Assembly: GCA_011799875.1 (NCBI GenBank)
Contig: CM022301.1
Coordinates: 213,239,888 to 213,303,887, forward strand
Reading direction: 5' to 3'
From: Thinopyrum elongatum
Lineage: Eukaryota > Streptophyta > Magnoliopsida > Poales > Poaceae
Length of the DNA stretch: 64,000 bases
Shown here: positions 44,133-56,494 of the stretch, piece by piece
Numbering within the stretch: the first letter of the stretch is position 1
How the letters are laid out: each line of letters begins with the position of its first letter
Made by a program: the position numbers and the translations under genes
Notes under the pieces: model-generated
Databases searched by the model: none
What the model was told of the DNA's origin: nothing
The model's input: the letters and a program-made list of their open reading frames with translations, nothing else

Positions 44133-47100
44133 CTAAGCATTCCCGAAAGGTGGTGTAGAAGTTGTTGGTGCAGTCGGGTCGATGTTGGTGTTGGGCGGTG
44201 CAGAGGGGCCTGATGCAGCACCGTGATGCATTGAAGCCATAGCTAGTGAAGTGGCGTCGTCCTCCTCGTCAATCACACGAGCAACAATAGTTGGTGCAGA
44301 TGATGAGTAGTCAGAGTCTTCAATGGAAGGTGTAGCACGCCACTTAGCAGATTCTGGTGGCTTGGAGCCAAACTTGAAGCTCTCAGTGAAGCCATCTGCA
44401 ATGAGATCATCTTCAGCACATAATAGTGTGAGGCTCTTCCAACCACGCCTATTTGCTTCATGGGCAACAAATGCATTCTTGGTGGAGAGGTTGCGGATGC
44501 GATTGACGTCAACAAGAAGGCTCTGCATCTGGCGCTTCAGCCAATTATGATGCTTATCTTATTTCTGATGAAGAGAAACAAGAAGCTCTCTGTCAGTCAT
44601 CACTCATGGGCACTTCTGAGGCCTTTGGGGAACTGTGCTGGTAGTGGCTTTAGTGTCAGCTGGTCGTGGAAGCCGAAGCTGACTAGCAAGGCGTGAAGTT
44701 GAGGCCACATTTGGAAGGTGATGGCTTCCATATGCCTAGAGTGGCTTGGCTCCACAAGTCTTGGATCTTTATCTGCCGAAGGATAAATGACTTCATGAGG
44801 AACATAGACTTCAGGCAGGAAGATGTGATGCGTTCGGCCAGAGGGTTCATAGTGCACAGTAGATCGAGTCTTGATAAGGCGCATGATCCATGGCGCATAG
44901 AACTTGATGCCAAAAAGGTCCATGCCAGAAGTGGCAAGTTGCCTGCTGAAGAAATCATGCGTGTTGAATCTGATGCCATTGACGACATAATATACTAATG
45001 TCTTCATAGTTCCTTGAAGCTGGGCTGAAGATGAGTCCCCTTTGACTGGCCACAGAGTATGCCAAAGAATATGGTGGACTGTGCGAGGAAGATACTCAAG
45101 GTCTTGAACAAAGAAGGCAGTGGGGTATTCATCATCAACCGGCAAGTACTTCATCATAATGAGCATTTCAGTCATGTTTGGCTCAGGCTTCTGGAAGATG
45201 CTCTCAACTTCTTGTTCATAAGGAGCACAACCTGGATTATAGTTATCTCCAGGAGTGGGCAGGTTGGTTAGCTCAAGAAGCTCTCGAGCATGAGCAGTAT
45301 GGTGCACATCTCCTGTCATCCACTCAAGGACCCAAGTATTTGGATCCCTGTTGTATCCTGAAATGTGAAGTGTTGCATAGAATTGAAGGATCAACTCCTT
45401 GTTCCAGTGTTCCTTGTCATGGACAAAGGGCAATAGTCCAACATCTCGGAAGCAGTCCAACACTTGATCAAAGCACGGCAGATCAGTCATGGCTTCTAGA
45501 TCGAGACGCCTATGATGAATCCGATCCTGGTTGTATAGCACACACGTGTAATAGCTTCACTATAGATGGCTCTAGAACCTATCAGATGATATTTGTGGCT
45601 TCTTGTACGGGTTCTTTGCGCTGTTAAAGAATGTGTTGTGCACTCTGAAGCTGAGGACACTGAACGTGCAGTCGATAGATGCAGCACTGCGAAGCCTGGG
45701 TAGTCGAGGCATTGGCTTATGAGTCTGCGGCCTATTATTGACATTGAATTCGTACTGGGGTCCAGGCACTTCTGGAGGAACAAGGTTGGCCATGGGACAC
45801 GAACCAGTAGGACTTCAGGCCCAGACTTATCTTCAGCAATGACAAGGCCATCATCGGTCTCTGGCTGAGCGTTGTCGTCAGCCACATGAGCTTCAAGCTG
45901 AGTATTGTCTTCGGGCTCATGGGCTTCTATCACTGTGGCTCCAGCAGCAGGAGGGACAGACACGGTGGATTCAGGTTGTATAGGTTCAGAGGCGGTGTTC
46001 ACAACAACTTCTTCTGGATTGTCATCGGCTGATGCAGCCGAAATGCCTTCAGCCTGTTTGGCTTCAAATTCTGCAGCAGTATTTGCAGAGGTGGCTTCAG
46101 GGAACACTTCACGTGCTACTGAGTTGGTAGTTTGCACATCCTCTTCAGGGATATTGAACTTGGAGGAGGGCCGCGGGCCTCTGCGAAGCCTTTGGAACAT
46201 AGGTGATGCTTGAGGGGACGGGGTTGTCTTCTCCATGTCTTCGGGGGTTGCTTGGGGGGTCTCAAGCATGAGAGTGGTTACTTGAGCTGGTGGCGTACGA
46301 GGAATCACTTCATGCAGTGGGGTGTTGGGGTGCTGCTCTTCCCAGAATGCATCTTGGGCAATTTGCGTCGTGGGACCGCCAATGCTTATAGGTTCACTAT
46401 TCGATGGACAGGCGATGATAGCAGGTTCTGGGTGAGCTGAGGAAGGACTTCATCATCATCTTTTTGCACATTGTCTTCTTGACCAATGTCTTCAGCCACA
46501 ATGGAGTTGGTGGCTGGAATATCTTCTGTGACATGAGTCTCTATGAGAGCAGGTTCATGCACGATCATTCTTCTCTCTTGATTTGAGGAGGCAAGCAAAG
46601 CAACAGAGATGGGCTTCACAATTAGTGGCTCCTTAGGAGCATATGAAGAGGTTGGTGCTTGGGCCCTTTGCGAAGTCTTTGATGACTTTGTATTCTGCCG
46701 CTTCAAGGAAGGGGAGGCATCAGAAGCTTCTTGGTGCTTACGCTTCTTGGCTTCTGCTTCAGCTTGCTTAGTCTTCTTCCTTTTGGAAGCAACTGATGGA
46801 ACAGATGGCCTCGAACCAGCAAAGCTTGGAGGGAAGATTATTTTAGGCACATCTTGCCTTGAAGCCTCAGCAGCAGGGACTACTGGCTTCTTCTTCTTCT
46901 TCTTGACCAACTTGGGGTCAATAGCAGGGCGGCCAAAGGCGTTTCTCTTCAAACCCTTGTTGTGAGCTTGGACACACTTTTCAGCATAGTACTTTAGACG
47001 CTCACGTGAGCCCTTTGCTTCATCACGACACCTTTGAAATTCAGCCTTCAGATCAGCCATCATGGTTTTGAATTTTTGAATATCAGTGGCGCTGAGCTTG

Positions 47101-48329
47101 GCCACATGCTTCTTGAAGACTGCCTTCTCATAATCAATCTTGTTTTTCTGCTCAATTACTTGCTAAGCAATGGCTAGTTCCTTGGCACCGCAACCTTGGA
47201 AGGTGACGCTGATGCCAATGGGCAACTGAAGATCATCAAGGGAGAGTGATGGATCATTGAACCATTCATCAATAAAGTTGTTCAGAATATCTGCATCAAA
47301 CAGAGGCAGGTCCTTGAAGATATCAGCTTATTCCTGCTTGTTCTTAATCAACAGTTCTAGAGCATCATCATCAAGATCTTCATCACTTGACAAATCTATG
47401 ATATCATCATCATTGCGTAGAATGCTTGTGGGAGTAAGGCATTGCCCAGGGGTTTTCTTTCTCTTCGAAGAGGTCCGAGACATATCTTCAGAGTGCACAC
47501 TGGATTCAGGAGGTGCGATCTTCAGGGGCTTCACTCTTGAAGCTTTTGGTGCAGCGACAACCTTTGAAGCCTTTGCTTTCTTGGTAGGCTTCGGGGACTC
47601 AGGAGCAGCAGTTTGATGCACACCTTCTTGGGTAGCTTCAGCACTTGCTCTTTGTTTAGCACAGTGCACAAGATAGGCGGCAAGATCATCGAAAGGGCCA
47701 ACCAGATTGGGTTCGGTCTGGCGAGTGCCATCTGGCCTTGTTTCTGCGGGACTTGGATTGAAGTCAATCCCATAGTCCTTTTTGTTCTGAGCTACTGAGC
47801 CCCTGGCAAACTGGTAGTTGGCTTCAAATAGATCATCCTCACAGCACCACAGTATGCTTGAGGGATTAGGATTTTCAGGCATAGGCCGCCTAACCATGCA
47901 TGGGTAGAAGTCTATCCGAATGGCGTCAGCCTTAGTCTTCGGAATAAGCTTCTTGTAGACGATGTCGGCCCATGGTGGCCTCACGGTGTTCTTTGCAGCA
48001 TACTCTGGGGTCACAAACTTATAGTGAAACCATTGCTCAACCCAGTACCTACGAATCCATTGCACTCGAGATTTGCATTCTCCATTGGTCTCCTCTGGAT
48101 TAGACTTGTACATTTCATATAGATCAGGAGGCAGATCAAGTGCAGTGTTTTCATGACGATGCCTTCCCCCTTTCTTTGAGGATTTACCTCTAGCCATTGG
48201 CTTCACATAAACGATTGGCTTCGCTCTGCTTGTTAGACAGGAACTGGCTTCAGGAGAGTCAAGGTGAAGCTGTAAGAAGTCTGCAAATGAATTAAGACTA
48301 TGAGAACCAAGAGACTCACCCATGGACAT
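44133..48329 (-). pseudogene. Long extra ORF downstream of pol, broken in several places
   Basis: Minus-strand pieces. 48329-47328 is 333 aa: basic ('KSSKKGGRHRHEN'), then 'RRYWVEQWFHYKFVTPEYAA', then a Lys/Ala/Pro linker and an acidic tail ('LSSDEDLDDDALELL'). 47105-46386 holds a coiled-coil-like start and Lys-rich low complexity. 46308-45496 is acidic and Pro/Glu/Ala-rich. 45541-44600 is 313 aa and resembles the 'putative plant transposon protein' family ('LILQFYATLHISG', then 'AHARELLEL'). The last piece is 44528-44133. The position after RNase H is where Sirevirus-group elements may carry an env-like ORF. I see no convincing signal peptide or membrane segment and do not call it an envelope gene. 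Function unknown. Confidence 0.6.
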
Positions 48330-48399
48330 GTACCAATGAAAGAACTAGAGATGCGAGGGAAGAAGGAGAGGTCATATGCATTCTCAGAGGATTTTCAAG

Positions 48400-49301
48400 A
48401 TAAAGTCAGTTTGAAGATATTAACCTCATAGTGCGAAGACATTCACTTATAGAGATAAGTTGGTTCCAGATTTGTATGAATCCGAAAATAAGTACAAGTG
48501 AGGAATCACACTAGTTATGAATCATAAGTGAAATTACTTTGCAAATCATGAGATGCGAAAGACAGAAGATCCAGATTTGGAAGTGATAAAACAACTTTCT
48601 GAAGATATAGAAAGTTTATTGGATCAAACTAGCAGTAAAAAGGTGAGATTTATTTACCGCTCAAGAACTAAGGAAGAACTGCAAGACGAGGCAGGGAGGA
48701 GGCCGAGCAGTTCAATCTCCCGCGCCCTAACTTGGCGGCGGAAGACAGCTACGGCGGCGGTGGGGAGAAGATATCCGCGGCCGGCGTGAGTACAATGATG
48801 GAGAGGTTGCGGCAGCGAAGCGCTTCTTCTCTGGCGACGATGAAGCTAGCGACGGCGCTAGGGTTGTGAGGGTGAGAGCGACAGGAGCAGTAGAAGAATT
48901 AATGACCATGGGGCCTAAGTATTTATAAGAAGGGGTGCGGTGCGGTGAATTTACTGCGCTCCCCCTGGCGGTTCACATTTGTTCGACGCGTGGCTTTCAT
49001 GCACAATTTCAACAGCTGTGCCATGACCCCACCACATAGCTGGTTTGGCGGGAGGTCGTTCTAGCTTCTGCGGGGCCGGCACAATGGATAAGGATAATAA
49101 AACATTTTAAATGTTTGTCTCAAAATTTTTGACTAACAAGGACACAGTGAAAACAATCGACACGTGTCAATAGAATGCATATGAAGATTTAGAGAGAGTA
49201 GGAGAGATAAGCACAGACGGGGTAAGGGTCCGATCACATTCACTTAGTGCAGAAAGGGCAACTTGAAGACATAGCTATAAGTGAATGTTGTTGAGGACAG
49301 A

Positions 49302-49359
<58 letters not shown>

Positions 49360-49650
49360 TAGTAATATAAAATAAAACGCGAAGATAAATCCATTGTTGA
49401 AGACAAACCAATCATGAAGATAATGCAATGTATGCGACGCCAAATGAAAATCTTCAAAAAAGTTTGGTGGTGGCGTTACCCACCGTATAGGAAGTATTAG
49501 ACCCAGACACGGCGCACAATTATCGCGGCGCTCTGAAGTCAAATTCCACATTAATATCTTCACACTTAGACTGTATATCTTCATGAATTGAAGACATAGG
49601 TTACTTTGTGTGTTGCGCACCTAAGTCATCAACATGCATAAGTGTTAGGA
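48400..49650. other. Non-coding spacer between RNase H and the extra ORF
   Basis: Holds the (AT)n tract and short GC-rich stretches (48680-48900). No gene recognised. A promoter for the extra ORF could lie here but is not evident. Confidence 0.4.
49304..49357. repeat. (AT)n microsatellite
   Basis: About 27 AT units between RNase H and the extra ORF of the Sirevirus-like element. The overlapping frames that read Ile-Tyr repeats are artefacts. Confidence 0.95.
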
Positions 49651-49661
49651 TGTGTGTCCAT

Positions 49662-51591
49662 TCACAGGACATTTGAGGATTCTATGATATTTAGCTCACA
49701 CTGCAGCTTGCAAAATCTCTTCTCATCCAAAGGCTTAGTGAAGATATCTGCCAATTGCTCTTTAGTGTTGACGTGAATGATATCAATGTATTCCTTCAAC
49801 ACATGATCTCTGAGAAAATGATGACGAATCTGAATGTGCTTTGTCTTGGAGTGCTGAACTGGATTGTGTGAAATCTTGATGGTGCTTTCATTGTCGCAAT
49901 AGAGGGGCACCATCTTCTTGTTGATGCCATAGTCCTTGAGGGTTTGCTTCATCTAGAGAAGCTGAGCGCAGCAAGATCCAGCAGCAATGTATTCAGCTTC
50001 AGCAGTAGAGAGTAAAACGCAGTTCTGCTTCTTTGAAGACCAACAGACAAGTGATCGACCAAGGAAGTGGCATGTGCCTGATGTAGACTGGCGATCCACC
50101 TTGTCACCAGCATAATCAGCATATGAGAATCCAACTAGATCAAACTCTGAGCCCTTTGGACACCATAATCCTAGCATTGGGGTGTGAGCCAAATATCGAA
50201 GTATTCGCTTCACTGCGAGGTGATGCGACTCCTTTGGTGCCGCTTGGAATCGGGCACACATGCAAACACTAAGCATTATATCTGGCCTAGATGCACATAA
50301 CTACAATAAAGAACCAATCATGGAGCGGTATACCTTTTGATCGAACTCTTTACCATTGTCATCGGAGCCCAATTGACCATTTGTTGGCATTGGCGTCTTG
50401 TAGCCCTTGCAATCTTGCATTACAAACTTCTTCAGAAAATCCTTGAGATACTTTTCTTGAGATATGAAGATGCCATTGCTTTGTTGAAGAATTTGAAGAC
50501 CAAGAAAGAATTTCAGCTCCCCCATCATGGACATTTGATATTGCTCTTGCATCATGTGACTGAACTCATAACTGTATCTTTTGTCAGTGCAGCCGAAGAT
50601 AATGTCATCCACATAGATTTGGCATACAAACAGTTCTCCATCATATGTCTTCATGAAGAGAGTGGGATCCAGAGAACCAGGTTTGAAGCCTTTGCTCTTC
50701 AGGAATTCTTTGAGTGTGTCATACCAAGCTCGAGGCGCTTGTTTGAGGCCATATAGTGCCTTGTTAAACTTGTAGACCATGTGAGGATGCTTTGGATCTT
50801 CAAAACCAGGTGGTTGAGCAACATAGAGTTCTTATTCAATTTTGCCATTTAGGAAAGCACTCTTCACATCCATTTGATACAGAAGTATATCATTGTGATT
50901 TCAATAGGTTAGCAGTATACGAATGGCTTCAAGCCTAGCCACTAGAGCAAAGGTTTCATCGAAGTCAATTCCCTCTACTTGTGTGTAACCTTGAGCAATG
51001 AGACGAGCTTTTTTTTCTGACCACTTGACCATGTTCATCTTAGTTGTTGCGGTAGATCCATTTGGTGCTAATAATATTGTGCTTATGCGGATCAAGACGT
51101 TTGACTAGCTCCCACACATTATTGAGCTTGAATTGTTGAAGCCCTTCTTGCGTAGCTTGAATCCATTCTGGTTCCATGAAAGCTTCATCAACCTTTTTGG
51201 GTTCGGATATGGTGACGAATGCAAAGTGGCCACAAAAGTTCGCTGATGGCGTAGCTCTTGATCGAGTGAGTGGACTAGGTGCATTGATACTATCAATAAT
51301 CTTCTCAATCTGAACCTCATTTGCCACACGAGGATGAACAGGGCGAAGACTTTGCTATTGCTGATCATTGTCTTGATTTTCAGCATTGTCTTCAGGCTCA
51401 ACATTGTCTTCACGCTGAACAGGAGCAGGAATCACGACTTCATCATCACCTTGTTCCTCGGTGGGTATGATTTCTCCTGTGCCCATTAGCTTGATGGCTT
51501 CATAAGCTGGAACTTCATCTAGCACATTTGGCAGGTGCTCTCTTTGTAAGCCGTTAGTTTCATCGAACCGCACATCTATAGTTTCAACCAC
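49662..51591 (-). pseudogene. pol: Reverse transcriptase and RNase H of the Sirevirus-like element
   Basis: Minus-strand pieces. 51591-51355 is an acidic linker. 51327-51040 is the start of RT ('WIQATQEGLQQFKLNNVWEL'). 51095-50901 has '[17 protein letters not shown]'. 50780-50301 is the palm ('[14 protein letters not shown]') with the intact catalytic box Y-V-D-D at residues 56-59. 50276-49953 is the start of RNase H ('LRYLAHTPMLGLW', 'STAEAEYIAAGSCCAQ'). 49952-49662 is the C-terminus ('YCDNESTIKISHNPVQHSKT'). Frameshifts or stops occur near 51360, 51060, 50850, 50290 and 49953. Active-site residues survive although the frame does not. Confidence 0.9.
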
Positions 51592-51798
51592 TTTATAGTG
51601 AAAGAGGTTGAAGCCCTGTAGGTGTGCGAATCCTTTCCATAGCCAAGCATAAAAGCCTCATGTGCTTTTGGTGCAAATTTGGAAGTGTGATGGTGGATCC
51701 CTTATCCAGCACCTTGCACCGAAGACTTTGAAATAACTTACATTTGGCTTCTTACCAATGAGTAGTTCTTTAGATGTCTGCTTGAAGAACTTGTGAAG

Positions 51799-52809
51799 TT
51801 ATACCCTGTTGATGATGTGGCACACAATATCAATGGCTTCAGGCCAGAACTTTCGTGGAGTCTTGTATTCATCAAGCATCATGCGGGCCATCTCAATAAG
51901 AGTCCTGTTTTTGCGCTCCATGATGCCATTCTGCTGAGGGGTATATGTAGCAGATAGCTCATGTGTGATGCCAAGCGTATCAAGATAAGTGTCGACGCCA
52001 GTATTTTTGAACTCAGTGCCATTGTCACTCCTGATGTGCTTGATCTTGATGCCATAGTTGGTCATGGCACGATTGGCGAAATGCCTGAAGACATCCTGCA
52101 CTTCAGTCTTATAGAGAATTATGTGCACCCAAGTATATCTAGAGTAATCATCAACAATCACGAAGCCATAAATTTGTGCAGTAGTAGTAAGGGTAGAGTA
52201 GTGAGTAGGTCCAAATAAGTCCATGTGTAGCAGCTCGAAGGGACGTGAAGTCGTCATGATTGTCTTTGAGGGATGTTTTGCCCTAGTCATCTTCCCAGCT
52301 TCGCAAGCACCACATAGATGGTCCTTCTAGAACTTGATGCCCTCGATGCCAATGTTGCGCTTCTTCTTCACAAGAGTGTGCAAGTTCCTCATGCCCGCAT
52401 GTCCTAGCCTTCGATGCCAAAGCCAGCACTCTGAAGCTTTTGCTAGAAGACATACGGCAAGCTGTGGTCCTGCGTAGAAATCTACCATATACAGATCACC
52501 TCTTCGATAACCTTCGAAGACTTGACATTTGTTAGAAGCCATTAGCATAAGACATCGATATTTTCCAAATATCACAATCATATCAAGATCACAGAGCATT
52601 GAGACATACATTAGGTTGTATCCAAGGGATTCAACAAGCATCACTTTATCTATGTGTTGATCCTTTGAGATAGCAACCCTACTTAGACCCAATACCTTGC
52701 TTTTACCAGTGTCAGCAAATGTGATATGGCTTTTTGTAGATGGTTGAAGAGTAGAGTCCATGAGAAGACTTCGATCACCAGTCATGTGGTTAGTGCAGCC
52801 ACTGTCCAT
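51799..52809 (-). pseudogene. pol: Protease and integrase of the Sirevirus-like element
   Basis: 52809-52327 opens with the protease active site D-S-G ('MDSGCTNHMTGD') and ends in the GAG-pre-integrase motif ('CWLWHRRLGHAGMRNL'). After a stop at 52327, 52290-51799 is the integrase core. The catalytic triad D24, D89 and E125 is readable ('HMDLFGP', 'IRSDNGTEF', 'QQNGIMERKNRTL') with exactly 35 residues between the last two. Integrase would insert the cDNA into the genome. The break between the two pieces is a stop codon, and another lies at 51799. Confidence 0.9.
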
Positions 52810-53089
52810 GATCCATTCAGTGGCTTTCGGAGTTGTACCCTACAGAGCAGTTAGTACGATAGTCTTCACCAAGAGTGTTGTGAAGAACAAACATGTATCG
52901 ATAGAGACGTTCATCATAGGTAAGTTTAGTTGAGGATATTGTAGGACGATCATGAAAGAAACCATGGGTGAAATAAATGTTAAAACCATTTTGACATTTT
53001 ATCTTGTGCCCAACAAGATTTTTCAGGTCCCCAGCATTGTATTCAGAAGTCAATGTTTTTCGGCTGGAGACCCGACCTTGCAAGAGAAG

Positions 53090-53968
53090 TTAATTCTTCT
53101 TAACCACCCACATCTGAAGGGGTGGCTTAGAAGCAATGAGTCTAAGTGTAGCATGTGAGAATTTTGGCTTTGAAGCCCTAGCAAATAGTTTTGCAGGAGG
53201 TGAGTAGTACTCAAATGAATAAGCAGAAAAGTTCTTCGATTTGTGAACATAGTGGTTCGAAGAAACATGCTCATATTCATGAGCCTGATGATAGTTTCCC
53301 TGCAAAACATTGGCGTTAAGGTGACCATATGAGGTCCTCTGTCTGTATAAAGCCTTTGGGCCATATGAAGCCTGTGGTCTAGGGTTTGTCTTCTTCCCTG
53401 GTGGTGTCATGATGACATTCACAGGAAGCTTATCAAGACGACTTTTAGGAACCCAGATCTTCTTCATAGGGGACCCATTCTTGCAGTTAGTTCCAATAAA
53501 CCTGGCAAACACTTCACCATTTTGTTTTTTGAACAGTTTATAGTTGGAGTCAAATGACTCATCAGTGATGATAGGATTAGCACATTTAAAACCAGATAAG
53601 GTGGATGGATCCACTGAAGGGCCCTCTGCAGAAACCAATATGGTTTTGGGGTGCTGCTCAGGCTTCCAGTAGGATCCATCAACATTCATTTTTCTCTCGA
53701 AACCAACACCCTCTTTCCTAGGTTTTCGGTTCAGTATCTGCTTCTTGAGGCCATCACACAGAGTCTGATGCCCTTTGAGGCTTTTGTACATGCTTGTTTC
53801 AAGCAATGTCTTCAACCTGGCATTCTCACCAGCAATAGCAGTGGCATCCTTAGAAGAGGGGTTAGTTACCACATTAGCAGTTGAAGGTATTGCAATCTCA
53901 AAAGCATTTGAACATTCAGCAGCAGAGAAAGCATTATCACGCTCAAGACATTTTAAGCAAGGTGGCAC
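53090..53968 (-). pseudogene. Gag-pol linker region of the Sirevirus-like element
   Basis: 292-aa open stretch. A Cys pair occurs near the start ('CLKCLERDNAFSAAEC'), then 'SGFKCANPIITDESFDSNYK', and then a Tyr/His/Pro-rich segment ending 'LQMWVVKKN' at a TAA stop. This region joins Gag to protease in the lineage. The stop and a frameshift before the protease (around 52817) break it. It contains no enzyme motif. Confidence 0.65.
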
Positions 53969-54176
53969 AAACTCTTCCTGAGTGGTACTGATCTGTTGAG
54001 CGAGTAGTGAATCATTTTCCTTTCGAAGATCATCATGAGACGCTCTCAGTTTTTCTAGATCTTGCTTCCCTTGGAGATAATCATAGGAAAGCTTCTCATG
54101 ATTAGCTGAGAGGGTTTCATGACGACTTTCAAGTTCCTCATACTTAACTCAAAGATTTTTTGTCTTCGATTAAGGA

Positions 54177-55607
54177 CTAATTTCGATTCATTTCCTCGTC
54201 CAACAGGTCATCGCTTTTGTCTAACAATTTTTGAATCTTTTCCATAGTAGTTTGTTGCTCAGTTGCAATTTTAGCAAGTGTCTTATAGCTGGGTTTGCAT
54301 TCACAATCAGAGTCATCTTCACTAGAGATCTGAAAGTAAGCATCGCGTGAGTTTACCTTAGCGCCTCTTGCCATGAAGTAGTAGGTAGGAGCAGAGTTGT
54401 CTTCATCATTGGCTTCAGCGTCGGCGACGTGACCATTGTCTTCAGTGCTGAAGATGGACTTGGCGACGAATGCCGAAGCAAGAGCCAGGCTTGCAACGCC
54501 TGAATCAGACTCCTCCTCCGACTCCACCTCCGCCTCCTCAGAAGCAGGCTCCTCCTCTGAATCCATTTCCTTGCCAATGAAAGCACGAGCCTTGCCATAT
54601 GAGCTGTTCTTGTGAGATGAATACTTTGAAGAAGACTTTGAGGATTTCTTCTTCTTGTTTTCATGAGAGCCATATTCCTTGCTCTTCTTCTTTTTCTTGG
54701 CTTCCATTTCCCATTGAGGACATTCAGATATGTAATGGCCTGGTTTCTTGCATTTGTGGCAGGTTCTCTTCTTGTAGTCATGAGTGGAGGCCTCAGTATT
54801 CTTGGAGCTGGATTTTGAAGAATTTCCAAAGCGATTCTTCTTGGAGAACTTTTGGAATTTTCTCACAAGCATTGCAAGTTCTTTGCCTAAGTCTTCAGGA
54901 TCACTAGAACTGCAGTCAGAGTCTTTAGATGAGGAAACTACCTTTGCCTTCAAAGCACGGGACCGCCCATAGTTAGGGCCATAGATATCTCTCTTCTCAG
55001 ATAGCTGGAATTCATGAGCATTGAGCCTCTCAAGTATATCAGACGGGTCAAGATCCCTGAAGTCAAGACGTTCTTGGATCATTAGTGAAAGAGTGTCAAA
55101 TGAGTTGTCAAGAGATCTTAATAGCTTCTTCATGACTTCATGATTGGTGATCTCAGTGGTGTCAAGAGCAAGAAGCTCATTGGTGATATCAGTAAGACGA
55201 TCGAAGGTGAGTTGGACATTCTCATTGTCGAGCCTCTTGAAGCGGTTGAAGAGATTGTGATGAACATCGATTCTTGAGTCTCTCTGAGTTGAGACGCCTT
55301 CGTTGACCTTGCACGGCCAGTCCCAGACTAGCTTTGCAGATTCCAGAGCACTCACACGGCCATACTGCCCTTTGGTCAGATGACCACAGATGATGTTCTT
55401 GGAAGTTGAGTCCAGTTGCACGAACCTCTTGACATCAGCAGCGGTGACGCCTTCACCGACTTTGGGAATGCCTGTCTTGATGACATACCAGAGGTCATTG
55501 TCAATGGCTTCAAGATGCATGCGCATCGTATTCTTCCAGTAGGGGTAATCAGTGCCATCAAAGACGGGGCAAGCAGCGAAAACCTTGATTATCCCTGCAG
55601 TCGACAT
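54177..55607 (-). CDS. gag: Gag polyprotein of the Sirevirus-like element
   Basis: 476 aa, uninterrupted. The N-terminal Gag domain starts 'FDGTDYPYWKNTMRMHLEAI'. The UBN2-type core runs to about residue 215 ('LTDITNELLALDT', 'LRSLDNSF', 'ILERLNAHE'). A CCHC zinc knuckle starts at C283 (C-H-K-C, then P-G-H-Y, then C296). After it comes a long Lys/Ser-rich and then Glu/Ser-rich linker, and the C-terminus is acidic. Gag forms the cytoplasmic particle and binds the element RNA. The start Met is 49 bases inside the primer site. It is the only sizeable intact ORF of the element; the coding sequence continues in other frames after 54177. Confidence 0.85.
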   Translation of the reverse strand: MSTAGIIKVFAACPVFDGTDYPYWKNTMRMHLEAIDNDLWYVIKTGIPKVGEGVTAADVKRFVQLDSTSKNIICGHLTKGQYGRVSALESAKLVWDWPCKVNEGVSTQRDSRIDVHHNLFNRFKRLDNENVQLTFDRLTDITNELLALDTTEITNHEVMKKLLRSLDNSFDTLSLMIQERLDFRDLDPSDILERLNAHEFQLSEKRDIYGPNYGRSRALKAKVVSSSKDSDCSSSDPEDLGKELAMLVRKFQKFSKKNRFGNSSKSSSKNTEASTHDYKKRTCHKCKKPGHYISECPQWEMEAKKKKKSKEYGSHENKKKKSSKSSSKYSSHKNSSYGKARAFIGKEMDSEEEPASEEAEVESEEESDSGVASLALASAFVAKSIFSTEDNGHVADAEANDEDNSAPTYYFMARGAKVNSRDAYFQISSEDDSDCECKPSYKTLAKIATEQQTTMEKIQKLLDKSDDLLDEEMNRN

Positions 55608-55655
55608 AGCTAAAACTCCAGGTGGTTAAACCGAATCACACAGAACAAGGGAGCA

Positions 55656-55673
55656 CCTTGCTCTGACACTAAT
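55656..55673 (-). other. Primer-binding site of the Sirevirus-like element
   Basis: Immediately inside the 5' LTR the minus strand reads 'attagtgtcagagcaagg', close to the TGGTATCAGAGC initiator Met-tRNA site. Confidence 0.75.
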
Positions 55674-56494
55674 TGAAAGTGCTAGCTATCGGCTAGAGGG
55701 GGGTGAATAGGTGATTTTTATGAAAGTCTTCTAGACAGGCAATGTCTACAAAGACAGACAGTTAAAACAGTAACTAAACAGAGCACGGTGGAAGATATAC
55801 TATACTAGCCATGCAATAGAGTCAAAGTACAGTACAAAGAATGCACGAAGAGAAGGAGCAGCTAGGTAGACAGATCAGAATAGGAAGATAGTGTGAAGCC
55901 AAATATGCAATCAAGGGTGAAGGTCTTCACACAATGTATTCAACCAAAGCAGGCAAGCAATGACTTCACAAAGCTAAACAGTAAGTAAGGGGTGAAGTGA
56001 TAGAACCATTTGGCTTGACGAAGACAAGGATTTTTGGTAGACCAGTTCTAGTTGCTGTGACAACTGTACGTCTGGTTAGGAAGGCTGAGATCTAACTCAG
56101 AAGACCATGTCTTCACCTTATTCCCCTTGAGCTAATGTCACTTAGTCCTCACCCAATCACTTAGGTAAGTCTTCAAGGTAGACTTCCAAACCTTCACAGA
56201 CTTCGTTCATCGGCAAACCACAATGACTCTTGGATGTTCAGAACGTGACGCCTAACCGACTGGAAGATCACAGTCTTCAAGTGTAATAAGTCTTCGGATC
56301 ACGCGGAACAGAAAGACTTCAGTGATGCCAAACACTCTTTGGCCTCTGGGTGTTTTTGGGTTTTGTCCTCGCAAGGATTCTCTCTCAAAGGCTTCGGAGG
56401 TGGGTTGCTCTCAAACGACAAAAGCCGTGCACTAACTCTGAGCATCCACCAATTTATGGCGGAAGGGGGTGGCTATTTATAGCCAGGAGGCAAC
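55674..56494 (-). repeat. 5' LTR of the Sirevirus-like element (3' part only)
   Basis: 821 bp matching 42302-43120 of the other LTR closely. It is cut at 56494 where the gypsy LTR begins; the remaining 500 bp or so are not in the window. The TATA core on the minus strand is at 56474-56481. Confidence 0.9.

Larger units (their letters stand above)
42302..56494 (-). mobile_element. Sirevirus/Maximus-like Ty1/copia retrotransposon with extra 3' ORF
   Basis: Minus strand. 3' LTR 43623-42302 (1,322 bp); internal region about 12 kb; 5' LTR from 56494 (cut by the gypsy insertion) to 55674. The LTR starts TGTAAGTGCATCTAGTG and ends 'ctagcactttca'. Next to the 5' LTR is a Met-tRNA-type primer site; before the 3' LTR is the purine tract 'ccaaaaagggggagat'. 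The order gag, protease, integrase, RT, RNase H is copia. The large internal size and the long reading frame after RNase H resemble the Sirevirus/Maximus lineage. All ORFs have stops or frameshifts. Confidence 0.85.

Noticed and set aside
44133..48329. Calling the extra ORF an envelope gene
   Set aside because: Only the position suggests it. No signal peptide or membrane helix is evident in the pieces, and one piece looks like a plant transposon-associated family.
49240..49620. 126-aa minus frame with Ile-Tyr repeats
   Set aside because: Created by the (AT)n microsatellite.
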